Of a stretch of 64,000 nucleotides of DNA, positions 1 to 8,949 are shown in pieces (the stretch's first letter is position 1; every line of letters starts with the position of its first letter). Origin of the DNA: Ferrovibrio sp046297895 (GTDB lineage Bacteria; Pseudomonadota; Alphaproteobacteria; Ferrovibrionales; Ferrovibrionaceae); NCBI RefSeq assembly GCF_046297895.1, contig NZ_JBKBHC010000001.1:434001-498000 (forward strand), given 5' to 3'. The notes below the pieces were generated by a model. The model saw nothing but the letters and a program-made list of their open reading frames with translations. It had not been told where the DNA came from and did no database searches. A program made the position numbers and the translations under genes.

Positions 1-642
1 GCGCATGAGAAGGTGAGCGAAGCCGCGGCGCGCGCCCGCTGCATCGAGACCCTGAAAGCCGTCGGCATCGCGGCTCCGGAAGAACGCCTGAAATCCTATC
101 CGCACCAATTCTCGGGCGGCATGCGCCAGCGCATCGCCATCGCCACCGCGCTGCTGCACAAGCCGGACCTGATCATCGCCGACGAACCCACCACGGCGCT
201 CGATGTCACCATCCAGGGCCAGATTCTTTATGAGATGCGCAAGCTGTGTCGAGACACCGGCACCGCCCTGGTCTGGATCACCCACGACCTTTCCGTGGTG
301 GCCGGTCTGGCTGACCGCATCATGGTGATGTATGCCGGCCGCATCGTGGAAACCGGACCGATCGCCACCGTGATAGACCGGCCGCAGCATCCCTATACCC
401 GCGGCCTGATCGGCTCGGTGCCTGGCGCCTTGCCGCGTGGCAAGCGCCTGTTCCAGATTCCGGGCATGACCCCGGCTCTGGTCAACCTGCCGCCGGGATG
501 CCGCTTCAAGAACCGCTGCGCCCGCGCCGATGCCGCCTGCGAAACCATGCCCGATCTTGCCGAATTGCAGCCCGGCCATGGCGTGCGCTGCCATCACCCG
601 TTCGGCGCCGAGCCGCTGACTCTCGCCGAGGTTCGGTCATGA
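1..642 (+). CDS. Oligopeptide/dipeptide ABC importer ATPase, DppD/OppD type (5' end outside window)
   Basis: C-terminal two thirds of an ATPase that powers uptake of peptides or similar solutes. The reading frame is open to base 1, so the true start and the Walker A motif lie upstream of the window. Visible are the ABC signature FSGGMRQR, Walker B LIIADEPTTALD and the H-loop ITHDL. After them comes the oligopeptide-transporter C-terminal extension with its PPGCRFKNRC cysteine motif, which places the protein in the Dpp/Opp class and not among amino-acid ABC ATPases. The stop overlaps the start of the next ATPase gene (ATGA), so the two are translationally coupled subunits of one importer. The permeases and binding protein are presumably upstream. 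The substrate cannot be told from this part. Confidence 0.93.
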   Translation, partial: AHEKVSEAAARARCIETLKAVGIAAPEERLKSYPHQFSGGMRQRIAIATALLHKPDLIIADEPTTALDVTIQGQILYEMRKLCRDTGTALVWITHDLSVVAGLADRIMVMYAGRIVETGPIATVIDRPQHPYTRGLIGSVPGALPRGKRLFQIPGMTPALVNLPPGCRFKNRCARADAACETMPDLAELQPGHGVRCHHPFGAEPLTLAEVRS

Positions 643-1634
643 CCGCTTTTCTCGAACTGAAGGACATTTCCAAGCGCTTCGTCTGGCGCCTGGACATTGC
701 ATCGAAGATCGCCAACCTGTTCGGTGCCGGCCTGAAGGAGCGCGCCGTCCACGCGGTCAACCATGTCGATCTGGCCATCCAGGAAGGCGAAGTGGTGGGC
801 CTGGTGGGCGAGTCGGGCTGCGGAAAATCCACGCTGGGCCGCATCGTCGCCGGCATCATGGATGCCAGCGATGGCACGATCAGCTTTCGCGGCAAGACGC
901 TGGCCGAGATGAACCCGGCCGAACGGCGCGACTACAAGCTGGCCGTGCAGATGATCTTTCAGGACCCCTATGCCTCGCTGAATCCGCGCATGCGGGTGGA
1001 GGATATCATCGGCGAGGCGCCGGTGGCCCACGGACTGGTCCCGCGCAGCGAGATGGGCGCCTATGTCGAGAAGATCATGGCCCAGGTCGGCCTCGATCCG
1101 CGCTATCGCCGGCGCTATCCGCACCAGTTCTCCGGCGGCCAGCGCCAGCGCATTGGCATCGCCCGCGCGCTGGCCGTGAAACCCCGCTTCATCGTCTGCG
1201 ACGAGGCGGTGGCCGCGCTCGACGTCTCGATCCAGGCGCAGGTGCTGAACCTGTTCATGGACCTGCGCGAGCAGCTTGGCCTGACCTATCTGTTCATCAG
1301 CCACAACCTCTCGGTCGTCGAGCATATATCCGACCGCGTGGTGATCATGTATCTCGGCCGCGTGGTGGAAAGCGCACCAACCGAGCAGCTCTTCGCCGCA
1401 TCGAACCATCCCTATACCCAGGCGCTGCTGGCCGAGGCGCCGAAGCTGGTCGCCGAGCGACGTGACTACACCCCGATCCAGGGCGAGATCCCCTCGCCCC
1501 TCAACCCGCCGCCGGGCTGCCATTTCCACCCGCGCTGCCCGAAAGCTTTCGCGCGCTGCAAGGCCGAGGCGCCGGCGCTGAAGGAAATCGCGCCGGGCCG
1601 CCTCTCGGCCTGCCACCTGAACGACGCGGCCTGA
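639..1634 (+). CDS. Oligopeptide/dipeptide ABC importer ATPase, DppF/OppF type
   Basis: Second ATPase of the importer, 331 aa, the usual length. Walker A GESGCGKST, signature FSGGQRQR, Walker B FIVCDEAVAALD, H-loop SHNLSVV, and the C-terminal PPGCHFHPRCP motif are all present. The Walker B region reads DEAVAALD where most homologues have DEPVSALD, a mild variation that keeps the catalytic Glu. The ATG overlaps the preceding stop by four bases; a longer frame exists upstream but would run deep into the previous gene. The gene ends at a TGATCA palindrome whose other half is the stop of the convergent RND pump gene, leaving no spacer. Confidence 0.94.
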   Translation: MTAFLELKDISKRFVWRLDIASKIANLFGAGLKERAVHAVNHVDLAIQEGEVVGLVGESGCGKSTLGRIVAGIMDASDGTISFRGKTLAEMNPAERRDYKLAVQMIFQDPYASLNPRMRVEDIIGEAPVAHGLVPRSEMGAYVEKIMAQVGLDPRYRRRYPHQFSGGQRQRIGIARALAVKPRFIVCDEAVAALDVSIQAQVLNLFMDLREQLGLTYLFISHNLSVVEHISDRVVIMYLGRVVESAPTEQLFAASNHPYTQALLAEAPKLVAERRDYTPIQGEIPSPLNPPPGCHFHPRCPKAFARCKAEAPALKEIAPGRLSACHLNDAA

Positions 1635-4600
1635 TCAGGCCGCGGGCTTTACCCTGAACCAGGCGGCATAGAGCGCCGGCAGGAACAATACGGTCAGCAA
1701 CGTCGCCACCAGCAGGCCGCCGATGATGGTGAATGCCATCGGACCCCAGAAATTGCTGGTGGAAAGCGGGATCATGCCGAGAATGGCCGCCAGAGCGGTT
1801 AGGATGATCGGGCGGAAACGGCGCAGCGTCGCATTCACGATCGCGTCCCAGGGCTGTTCGCCGCCGCCGATATCCTGCTCGATCTGATCGACCAGGATTA
1901 CCGAGTTGCGCATGATCATGCCGGCCAGCGCAATGGCGCCCAGCATGGCGACGAAACCGAACGGCACATTGAACATCAGCAGGCCAAGCGTGACGCCGAT
2001 CAGGCCAAGCGGCGCGGTCAGCAGCACCAGCAGCATGCGCGATACCGACTGCAACTGGATCATCAGCAGGGTGACCATGATACCGATCATCACCGGCACC
2101 ACGGCGCCGATCGACGCATTGGCCTTGGCGCTTTCCTCGATGGCGCCGCCCATCACGATGCGGTAGTTCGGCGGCAGTTGCTTGCGCAGGGCATCCAGCT
2201 TGGGTTCGATCTGCATCGACACCACGGGGGCCTGGATGCCATCGATGATATCGGCTCGCACGGTGATCACCGGCTGTCGGTCGCGCCGCCAGATGATGCC
2301 TTCCTCCAGCCCGTAGCTGACCTCGGCCACCTGGGTGAGCGGCACCGGGCGGCTGCTGTCGGCCCCTGCCACGTTGATATCCTTCAACCCTGTCAGGCTG
2401 AGGCGCTCCGAGGGTTCGGCCCGCGCCACGACATCGATCAATTCGCGGCCCTCGCGGTATTGCGTGACGGTGATGCCCGAGACGATGGAGTTCAGCGTTG
2501 TCGCCAGATCCTGCGACGAGATGCCGAGCAGCCTGGCCTTGGCCTGGTCAACATCGAGTTTCACCACCTTGTTCAGTTCGTTCCAGTCCAGATTGACGTC
2601 CCGCGTGCTGGGATTCTCGCGCATCACGTCTGCGACCTGGAATGCAATCCGCCGTACCTGCAGCGGGTCAGGCCCGCTGACCCGGAACTGCACCGGGAAA
2701 CCGACCGGCGGGCCGTTCTCCAGGCGATTGACGCGGCCGCGCAGCAGGATGAAATCCTCCTGGAACGCCTTGATCAGGCGTTCGCGCACACGCTCGCGTT
2801 CTGGATCCCCGCCGGTCAGAACCACCACCTGGGCGAAATTGTCGTTAGGCAGCTGAATGTCGAGCGGCAGGTAGAAGCGCGGTGAACCGCTGCCGATATA
2901 GGTGGCGTAGCTGACCACGTCGGGATCGTCCCGCAGCATGGCCTCCAGCTTCAGCGCCTCCGCTTCGGTCGCCTCGAGCGAAGCGCCCTGCGGCAGGCGC
3001 AGGTCGACCATCAGTTCCGGGCGATTCGATGCGGGGAAGAACTGCTGCTGCACGAGGCCGAAGCCAAGCACGCTCAGCACGAAGATGCCGATGGTGGAAC
3101 CGATCACGATCCAGCGGCGCCGCACGCACCAGTCGACGACCGGCCGCACGTAGCGATAGATGCCGCGCCGATACACTTCGTCGCCATGCTCATGCCCCTT
3201 CTTGGGCGTCGGCAGCAGCTTGTATCCGATGAATGGCGTGAAGATCACGGCAACGATCCAGGAAACCAGAAGGGATATGGTAACCACGGCGAAGATCGAG
3301 AAGGTGTATTCACCGGCCGATGACTTGGCGAAGCCAACCGGCACGAAGCCGGCCGCCGTGATCAGCGTGCCGGTCAACATCGGAAAGGCGGTGGAGGTGT
3401 AGGCGAAACTGGCGGCGCGGAAGCGGTCGAAACCCTGCTCCATTTTCACCTGCATCATCTCGACCGCGATGATGGCGTCGTCGACCAGAAGGCCAAGCGA
3501 GATGATCAGCGCACCCAGCGAGATACGGTGGAAATCAATGCCGAAGATCTGCATGCACACGAAGGTGATCGCCAGGACCAGTGGAATACACAGCATCACC
3601 ACCACGCCGCTGCGCAGGCCAAGGCTGAGAAAACTGACCGCTAGGACGATGACAACCGCCTCCAGAAGCACCTTCATGAATTCCGAGATCGAGCGCTGTA
3701 CCACCGTCGGCTGGTCGGCCACCTTCTTTACCTCAATGCCGATCGGCATATCGGCTTTCAGGCGCGCCATGGTGGCATCCAGTGCCTTGCCCAGCTCGAT
3801 CATGTTGCCGCCCTTGGCCATCGAGATGGCCAGGCCGATGGAATCCTCGCCATTGAAACGCAGCCGGGGACTGGGCGGATCGGCATAGTCGCGGCGGATG
3901 TCGGCAATGTCGCCCAGGCGGATCAGGCGGCCGTTGGCTTCGATCGACAATTCCTGCAGGGCGCGGGCAGTTTCAATATCCCCGCTGACGCGCGTGGCGA
4001 TGCGGTCGGATGCGGTCTGGACCACGCCGGATGCGGTCTGGTCATTCTGCTGCTGGATCACCTGGATGATCTGCTGCGGGTTCAACCCCAGACTGGCCAG
4101 CTTCTTGTTCGAGAATTCGATATAGACTTTCTCGGGCTGGACTCCGAGCAGGTCGGCCTTGCCGACATACCTGATGCGCAGCAGCTCCTCGCGCACATCC
4201 TCGACGTAATCCTTCAATTCGCGGTGGGTGAAGCCATCGGCGGTGAAGGCATAGATGGTGCCGAAGGTATCGCCGAATTCGTCGTTGAAGAACGGTCCCT
4301 GCACGCCCTGCGGCAGGGTATGGCGGACATCGCCGACCTTCTTGCGCACTTCATACCAGATGTCGGACACCAGCTTAGGCGGGGTATCGTCCCGCAACGT
4401 GACATACACGGTGGATTCGGCCGGCTTGGAATAGCTGCGCACATTGTCCAGATACGGTGTTTCCTGCAGCTTCTTCTCAATCTTGTCGGTGACCTGCTGT
4501 TCTACCTCGCGCGCCGTGGCGCCGGGCCAGTTGGTGCGCACGATCATGACCTTGAAGGTGAAATCCGGATCCTCGGCACGACCGAGCTGCACGTAGGATA

Positions 4601-4718
4601 AGGCTCCGGCCGCCAGCAGCAGAACGATCAGGAACCCGATCAGGGAAGGATGGCGCAGCGCCCAGGCGGAGAGATTGAAGCGATCGGCGCCGTCGCCGGC
4701 GGAATGCGGAATGTTCAC
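1635..4718 (-). CDS. RND family multidrug efflux pump, inner-membrane permease
   Basis: A 1027-aa HAE-RND permease, full length for the AcrB superfamily, expected to be a trimeric inner-membrane proton antiporter exporting drugs or toxic organics. Hydrophobic segments follow the 1+5+1+5 plan with two large periplasmic loops, and the TM4 proton-relay motif GLLVDDAIIAVE carries the Asp pair. The start is GTG at 4718 and overlaps the stop of the adaptor gene upstream (GTGA), so adaptor and pump form a coupled two-gene operon. No TolC-like outer-membrane factor is beside it. Of the three RND permeases in this window it looks the least like classical AcrB. Confidence 0.93.
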   Translation of the reverse strand: MNIPHSAGDGADRFNLSAWALRHPSLIGFLIVLLLAAGALSYVQLGRAEDPDFTFKVMIVRTNWPGATAREVEQQVTDKIEKKLQETPYLDNVRSYSKPAESTVYVTLRDDTPPKLVSDIWYEVRKKVGDVRHTLPQGVQGPFFNDEFGDTFGTIYAFTADGFTHRELKDYVEDVREELLRIRYVGKADLLGVQPEKVYIEFSNKKLASLGLNPQQIIQVIQQQNDQTASGVVQTASDRIATRVSGDIETARALQELSIEANGRLIRLGDIADIRRDYADPPSPRLRFNGEDSIGLAISMAKGGNMIELGKALDATMARLKADMPIGIEVKKVADQPTVVQRSISEFMKVLLEAVVIVLAVSFLSLGLRSGVVVMLCIPLVLAITFVCMQIFGIDFHRISLGALIISLGLLVDDAIIAVEMMQVKMEQGFDRFRAASFAYTSTAFPMLTGTLITAAGFVPVGFAKSSAGEYTFSIFAVVTISLLVSWIVAVIFTPFIGYKLLPTPKKGHEHGDEVYRRGIYRYVRPVVDWCVRRRWIVIGSTIGIFVLSVLGFGLVQQQFFPASNRPELMVDLRLPQGASLEATEAEALKLEAMLRDDPDVVSYATYIGSGSPRFYLPLDIQLPNDNFAQVVVLTGGDPERERVRERLIKAFQEDFILLRGRVNRLENGPPVGFPVQFRVSGPDPLQVRRIAFQVADVMRENPSTRDVNLDWNELNKVVKLDVDQAKARLLGISSQDLATTLNSIVSGITVTQYREGRELIDVVARAEPSERLSLTGLKDINVAGADSSRPVPLTQVAEVSYGLEEGIIWRRDRQPVITVRADIIDGIQAPVVSMQIEPKLDALRKQLPPNYRIVMGGAIEESAKANASIGAVVPVMIGIMVTLLMIQLQSVSRMLLVLLTAPLGLIGVTLGLLMFNVPFGFVAMLGAIALAGMIMRNSVILVDQIEQDIGGGEQPWDAIVNATLRRFRPIILTALAAILGMIPLSTSNFWGPMAFTIIGGLLVATLLTVLFLPALYAAWFRVKPAA

Positions 4719-5824
4719 GACCGGCCTCCGGCCACTTCCGGCAACAGTCGCACCACCTGCCCCGGGATGAGCTTGTGCACGCCGGCCGTCACGACCTTTT
4801 CGCCTTCTTTCAGGCCGGCGGCGATCAGCACGGCCTTCTCGATATAGGATGCCACCTGCACGGGGCGCAGCTCGACCTTGCCCTCAGCCTCGGTGCCGGT
4901 GAACACCCAGACGGCAGGCTGATCGTCCTTCTGGTATAGCGCCGCCAGCGGCAGGGCGATCACGTTGGCGTCGCTGCGCCGCAGGATGGTGACGCTGGCG
5001 GTCATGCCCAGGCGCATGGCGGCGGGTGCATCCTGCACGGTCACCTTCACCGCGTAGGTACGGGTGGCCGGGTCGGCACCCGGTGCGATCTCGCGCACCA
5101 CGCCGGCATATTCCCTGTCCGGCTGCGCCCACAGGCTGATGGCGATGGCGGTGGCACTGCGCAGTTCGTCGAGGCGGTTTTCCGCCACGTTGAACACGAC
5201 TTCCTTTTCCTCTGGCCGCGCCAGCTTCATCACGGTCTGGCCCGAGGCCACGACCTGCCCGGCCTCGGCACTGATCGCGGTGATCACGCCGTCGGCATCG
5301 GCATGCAGTTCGGTATAGTCCATCTGGTTCTGCGCCACGCGCAGTTGCGACCGGGCGCTGTCCAGCTGGGCCTCGGCAGTGTTGTAGGTGTTCTGGCGAC
5401 GATCCAGCTCGGCCTGGCTGATCACCTTGCTGTCGAACAGCTTGCGATAGCGGTTCAGCTCGGTCTGCGCCTGGTTGAAATTGGCTTGCGCCGCGCTCAG
5501 CTGTGCCCGGGCATTCTGGATTTGCAGCCGCGTATCGTCAGGATCGAGGCGGGCCAGCAGGGCGCCCTTCTTAACTTCCGAGCCGATCTCGACATAGCGG
5601 GCGACCAGCTTGCCGCCGATGCGGAAGGCCAGGTTGGTTTCGTAGCGGGCACGGACCTCGCCGGTATAGCTGGATCGGCTTTCAAAAGCCTGCGGCGTCA
5701 CGGTGGCGACGCGGACGGGCCGGACCGGCTCGGGCGGCGGGGCCGGGCGGTCACAGGCCGCCACAAGCATCACGAGAGCTGCCGCCAGGGCCGCCCTGCC
5801 GAGTGTTTCACGCATCGCAAACAT
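4715..5824 (-). CDS. RND efflux periplasmic adaptor (membrane fusion protein), lipoprotein
   Basis: A 369-aa adaptor that should bridge the RND pump encoded just downstream to an outer-membrane channel. The N-terminus is a lipoprotein signal ending LVAAC at Cys24. A barrel-sandwich (lipoyl-like) half follows, then a coiled-coil hairpin of about residues 95-165 rich in Ala/Gln/Leu heptads, the second lipoyl half (AEAGQVVASGQTVMKL) and beta-barrel domains. The ATG at 5824 has a good Shine-Dalgarno (GGAGAG) close upstream. The gene overlaps the pump by four bases. About 50 bp upstream lies a 12-bp sequence, ATGTTACTGACG, also found upstream of the second RND operon. Confidence 0.92.
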   Translation of the reverse strand: MFAMRETLGRAALAAALVMLVAACDRPAPPPEPVRPVRVATVTPQAFESRSSYTGEVRARYETNLAFRIGGKLVARYVEIGSEVKKGALLARLDPDDTRLQIQNARAQLSAAQANFNQAQTELNRYRKLFDSKVISQAELDRRQNTYNTAEAQLDSARSQLRVAQNQMDYTELHADADGVITAISAEAGQVVASGQTVMKLARPEEKEVVFNVAENRLDELRSATAIAISLWAQPDREYAGVVREIAPGADPATRTYAVKVTVQDAPAAMRLGMTASVTILRRSDANVIALPLAALYQKDDQPAVWVFTGTEAEGKVELRPVQVASYIEKAVLIAAGLKEGEKVVTAGVHKLIPGQVVRLLPEVAGGRS

Positions 5825-5902
5825 CGCCGTCTCTCCTGTCGGACGGCCGCGCGGGAGCGCCTTGCTACGGAATGTTACTGACGTCCCCCGACGTGCCGCA
5901 CG

Positions 5903-6175
5903 CTACTCATCCTGCGTTCCGGCCGGGCTGGCCGCTCTGCTGGCGGCTTCCTCCGGCTGCAGCCTGCCCCGCCGCGCCTGCTCCAGGATCCAGACCCGGA
6001 TTGCGCTCGACAGGTTGCCCATGCGTGCAGCGTCGATGTCACTGACCATCTGGTTGATGGTCTTGTTTTCCTGGGTGGCCAGCGTCTGCAGCGCTCCCCA
6101 GAAGGCTTGCTCCAGGGAAATGCTGGTCCGGTGGCCACCAACCACAACGGAACGTTTCTTTACCGTTGTCGGCAT
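5903..6175 (-). CDS. Ribbon-helix-helix domain protein (RHH_4 family)
   Basis: A 90-aa protein. Its first ~65 residues match the RHH_4 pattern: a basic strand KRSVVVGGHRTSISLE, then a helix with FWGALQTLA, a second helix INQMVSDIDAAR and the conserved NLSSAIRVWIL. RHH_4 proteins are common, small, putative DNA-binding proteins in alphaproteobacteria, and their targets are mostly unknown. The C-terminal 25 residues are low-complexity and acidic/Ala-rich. A GTG two codons upstream (6181) is an alternative start; ATG at 6175 is preferred because of the GGGTG element just before it. It sits between the RND adaptor and the aminotransferase, all on the minus strand, and no link to either can be shown. 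Confidence 0.85.
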   Translation of the reverse strand: MPTTVKKRSVVVGGHRTSISLEQAFWGALQTLATQENKTINQMVSDIDAARMGNLSSAIRVWILEQARRGRLQPEEAASRAASPAGTQDE

Positions 6176-6282
6176 CGTCACCCTGCCCGGCCGGGCGGCC
6201 GCGACGGGGACTGCTTAGCATTGGCAGATTTCCGCACCAAGACCGCCTCCCTCTGCAGCGTGATGGCCGTCACCAGTTACCG

Positions 6283-7485
6283 TCAGGAAAGTTCGGCGCA
6301 GAATTCCTGGATGCGCGAGCAGGCATCCTTCAGCGCTTCGGTTGACGTAGCGTAAGAGATGCGGAAATGCGGGCTGAGGCCGAAAGCCTCGCCAAACACC
6401 ACGGCAACACCCTTCTCTTCCAGCAGGGCGTTGCAGAAATCCTGGTCGGTATTGATCTTCACCCCACCCCTTGAGGTCTTTCCGATCGCGCCGGCACAGC
6501 TGGGATAGACATAGAAGGCACCTTCCGGCTTCGGGCAATGGATGCCCTTGGCCTGGTTCAGCATGCTGACGACCAGGTCGCGGCGCTGCTTGAACACGGC
6601 ATTGTTCTTCGGGATGAAATCCTGCGGGCCGTTGAGGGCCTCGACGGCGGCGGCTTGGCTGATTGACGACGGATTCGAGGTCGACTGCGACTGCAGGTTG
6701 GCCATCGCCTTGATCAGCGGCTGCGGGCCGCCGGCATAGCCGATGCGCCAGCCGGTCATGCAATAGGCCTTCGATACGCCGTTCATGGTCAGCGTGCGCT
6801 CATACAACGCCGGCTCGACTTGGGCCGGCGTGGTAAAGACGAAATTGTCGTAGACCAGATGCTCGTACATATCGTCGGTCAGGATCCAGACATGCGGATG
6901 GCGCAACAGCACGTCGGTCAGCGCCTTCAGTTCATCGCGGGTATAGGCGGCGCCCGAGGGATTCGACGGCGAATTCAGGATCACCCACTTGGTTTTGGCC
7001 GTGATCGCCTTTTCCAGCGCATCGGCACGCAGCTTGAACCCGTCCTCGGCCTTGCCGGTCACGAAAACGGGGGTGCCGCCGGCAAAGTTGACGATATCGG
7101 GATAGCTGACCCAATACGGCGCCGGGATGATCACCTCGTCGCCCGGATTCACCGTGGCCAGCAGGGCGTTGAACAGCACCTGCTTGCCGCCGGTGCCGAC
7201 CGTAATCTGTTCGGGCTTGTAGGTCAGGCCGTTCTCGCGCTTGAACTTTTCGACGATCGCCTGCTTCAGCGCCGGCGTGCCGTCCACATCGGTATAGCGT
7301 GTCTCGCCCCGGTCGATGGCGGCTTTCGCCGCCTCGCGGATGTTCGCCGGCGTCTCGAAATCGGGCTCGCCGGCGCCCAGGCCGATCACGTCGCGGCCGG
7401 CAGCCTTCAGGGCGCGGGCCTTCTGGGTGGCGGCGATGGTGGCGGAAGGCTTGATGCGGCCGAGAGCATCGGACAGGAACGGCAT
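6283..7485 (-). CDS. aatA: Aspartate aminotransferase, PLP-dependent class I (AatA type)
   Basis: A 400-aa fold-type I aminotransferase, the family length, expected to interconvert aspartate and 2-oxoglutarate with oxaloacetate and glutamate in the cytoplasm. The N-terminus has IKPSATIAATQKARALKAAG and GLGAGEPDFETP. The middle has NSPSNPSGA, and the PLP lysine is in NGVSKAYCMTGWRIGYAGG. This is the rhizobial/Bacillus-type aspartate aminotransferase subgroup; some members also accept prephenate, so arogenate formation cannot be excluded. An AGGAG element lies about 12 nt before the ATG at 7485. The open frame continues far upstream without a stop, but conservation begins at this ATG. Confidence 0.9.
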   Translation of the reverse strand: MPFLSDALGRIKPSATIAATQKARALKAAGRDVIGLGAGEPDFETPANIREAAKAAIDRGETRYTDVDGTPALKQAIVEKFKRENGLTYKPEQITVGTGGKQVLFNALLATVNPGDEVIIPAPYWVSYPDIVNFAGGTPVFVTGKAEDGFKLRADALEKAITAKTKWVILNSPSNPSGAAYTRDELKALTDVLLRHPHVWILTDDMYEHLVYDNFVFTTPAQVEPALYERTLTMNGVSKAYCMTGWRIGYAGGPQPLIKAMANLQSQSTSNPSSISQAAAVEALNGPQDFIPKNNAVFKQRRDLVVSMLNQAKGIHCPKPEGAFYVYPSCAGAIGKTSRGGVKINTDQDFCNALLEEKGVAVVFGEAFGLSPHFRISYATSTEALKDACSRIQEFCAELS

Positions 7486-7833
7486 GGTATCTGCGACTCC
7501 TAGCGCGGAGGATAGGGAAAAATGCGGGCGAACCATACGTCTGCCGCCAGGGCAGCGCAACCGGGCATGCCGGCATTTCCGGCCACCCTGCCGGAAAAGC
7601 GGGCAGGGCGGCCAAACCGCAGGCAGCCGGCAGGTTACGCCTGTGGTCAGGGCCGGATTCCGCCGCCGGGCCAATGATGGCCGATTGGTCCCGGAATTGC
7701 ATACAGTTTGCCCTGGACCTGTGTTCGATTCGCCCTTGGCGGCCATGCGACCCCCGGCATAGACTTGCCGGCCTGCGCCGAGCCGACCGAGCCAAGAATC
7801 GGCCAGGATGACGCTTACGGGGAGACCTCTGAC
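7486..7833. other. Divergent intergenic region without a gene
   Basis: This 348-bp stretch separates the divergent aminotransferase and binding-protein genes, so it must carry both promoters. I see no convincing small gene or tRNA. It holds an 8-bp inverted repeat, TTTCCGGC/GCCGGAAA, at 7576-7597 with a 6-nt loop. A 6-bp repeat, CCGGCA/TGCCGG, lies at 7754-7771. Neither is followed by a T-run. A GGGGAG Shine-Dalgarno precedes 7834. Confidence 0.5.
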
Positions 7834-8862
7834 ATGACGTTCGTTCGTTCCATCGCCTATGCCGCCGCCAGCCTGGCGCTGGCCGCCGGTCTTGGCGCTG
7901 CCGGCCCTGTCGCCGCGCAGACCAAGCTGAAATTCACCCTCGACTGGGCCTTCCAGGGGCCGACCTCGGCCTTCCTGCTGGCCGAGCAGAAGGGCTATTA
8001 CAAGGCCGAAGGGCTCGACATCACCATCGATGCCGGCCAAGGCTCGGCCGGCGCGCTGCAGCGCGTGGCCACCGGCGCCTATGAGATGGGCTATGCCGAT
8101 ATCAATGCCCTGATCGAATACAACGTGAAGAACCCCGACAGCCAGGTGAAGGCTGTGATGATGGGTTACGATGCGCCGCCATTCGGCGTCTACGCCCTGA
8201 AATCCTCGGGTATCAAGACGCCGAAGGACCTCGAGGGCAAGAAGCTTGGTGCTCCGGTCTTCGATGCCTCGTTCAAGCTGTTTCCTGCCTTCGCCGCCAA
8301 GGTCGGCATCGACAAGAGCAAGGTCACCCATATCAACCTTCAGCCGCCGCTGCGCGAACCGAGCCTGAAGAATGGCAGCGTCGACTTCATCAGCGGCCAC
8401 TATTTCTCGTCGATCCTGGATCTGGAAAAGATCGGCGTGAAGGCCGATGAGATCGTGGCTTTCCCGTATGCCGATTTCGGCATGGATTTCTACGGCAATG
8501 CCATCATCGCCTCGCCGAAATTCATCAAGGAAAACCCGGCTGCCGTGAAAGCCGTGGTGAAAGCCACCATCAAGGCCTGGAAGGAAATCGCCGCCAACCC
8601 CGAGATCGGCGTGAAGGCGACCAAGACCCGTGACGGCCTGACCGACGAGGCACTGGAAATGAAGCGGCTGAAGCTGTCGCTGGAGCGCAACGTGCTGACC
8701 AAGTGGGTCAAGGAGAATGGCTTCGGCGGCGTCGACATGGCCCGTCTGCAGCGTTCGTCGGATGCCGTGGCCGCCGCCGTCGGCCTGCCGAGGGCCCCGG
8801 CCGCCAGCGAACTGTTCGAGGAAGGCTTCCTGCCGCCCAAGGCTGAACGCATGATGCCGTGA
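7834..8862 (+). CDS. ABC transporter substrate-binding protein, NMT1/SsuA-like
   Basis: A 342-aa periplasmic binding protein. Residues 1-29 form a Sec signal peptide ending in AAQ. The mature part starts KLKFTLDWAFQGPTSAFLLA and continues with the NMT1/THI5-type fold signatures GYYKAEGLDI, GAYEMGYADINA and DLEGKKLGAPVF. Relatives bind pyrimidine precursors, sulfonates, nitrate or riboflavin; the WAFQGPTSAF start resembles the pyrimidine/vitamin group more than the taurine group, which is inference. No permease or ATPase lies next to it: an intrinsic terminator follows at once, then an MFS gene. It is therefore either an orphan binding protein or served by a transporter elsewhere. Confidence 0.88.
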   Translation: MTFVRSIAYAAASLALAAGLGAAGPVAAQTKLKFTLDWAFQGPTSAFLLAEQKGYYKAEGLDITIDAGQGSAGALQRVATGAYEMGYADINALIEYNVKNPDSQVKAVMMGYDAPPFGVYALKSSGIKTPKDLEGKKLGAPVFDASFKLFPAFAAKVGIDKSKVTHINLQPPLREPSLKNGSVDFISGHYFSSILDLEKIGVKADEIVAFPYADFGMDFYGNAIIASPKFIKENPAAVKAVVKATIKAWKEIAANPEIGVKATKTRDGLTDEALEMKRLKLSLERNVLTKWVKENGFGGVDMARLQRSSDAVAAAVGLPRAPAASELFEEGFLPPKAERMMP

Positions 8863-8888
8863 TCGGCGGCGTAAAACCTGCTATCAGG

Positions 8889-8922
8889 AAAGGCGGCGGG
8901 GCAACCCGCCGCCTTTTTCTTG
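8889..8922 (+). terminator. Rho-independent terminator after the binding-protein gene
   Basis: A perfect 10-bp stem AGGCGGCGGG/CCCGCCGCCT (8891-8900 with 8905-8914), a GCAA tetraloop and a run of TTTTTCTT. It ends the binding-protein transcript before the MFS gene. Confidence 0.93.
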
Positions 8923-8949
8923 TTCCGGATTGCCGTATCGCCTCCCGCA

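Noticed and set aside
7486..8400. Upstream extension of the aspartate aminotransferase frame
   Set aside because: No homology, and it overlaps the binding-protein gene in antisense.
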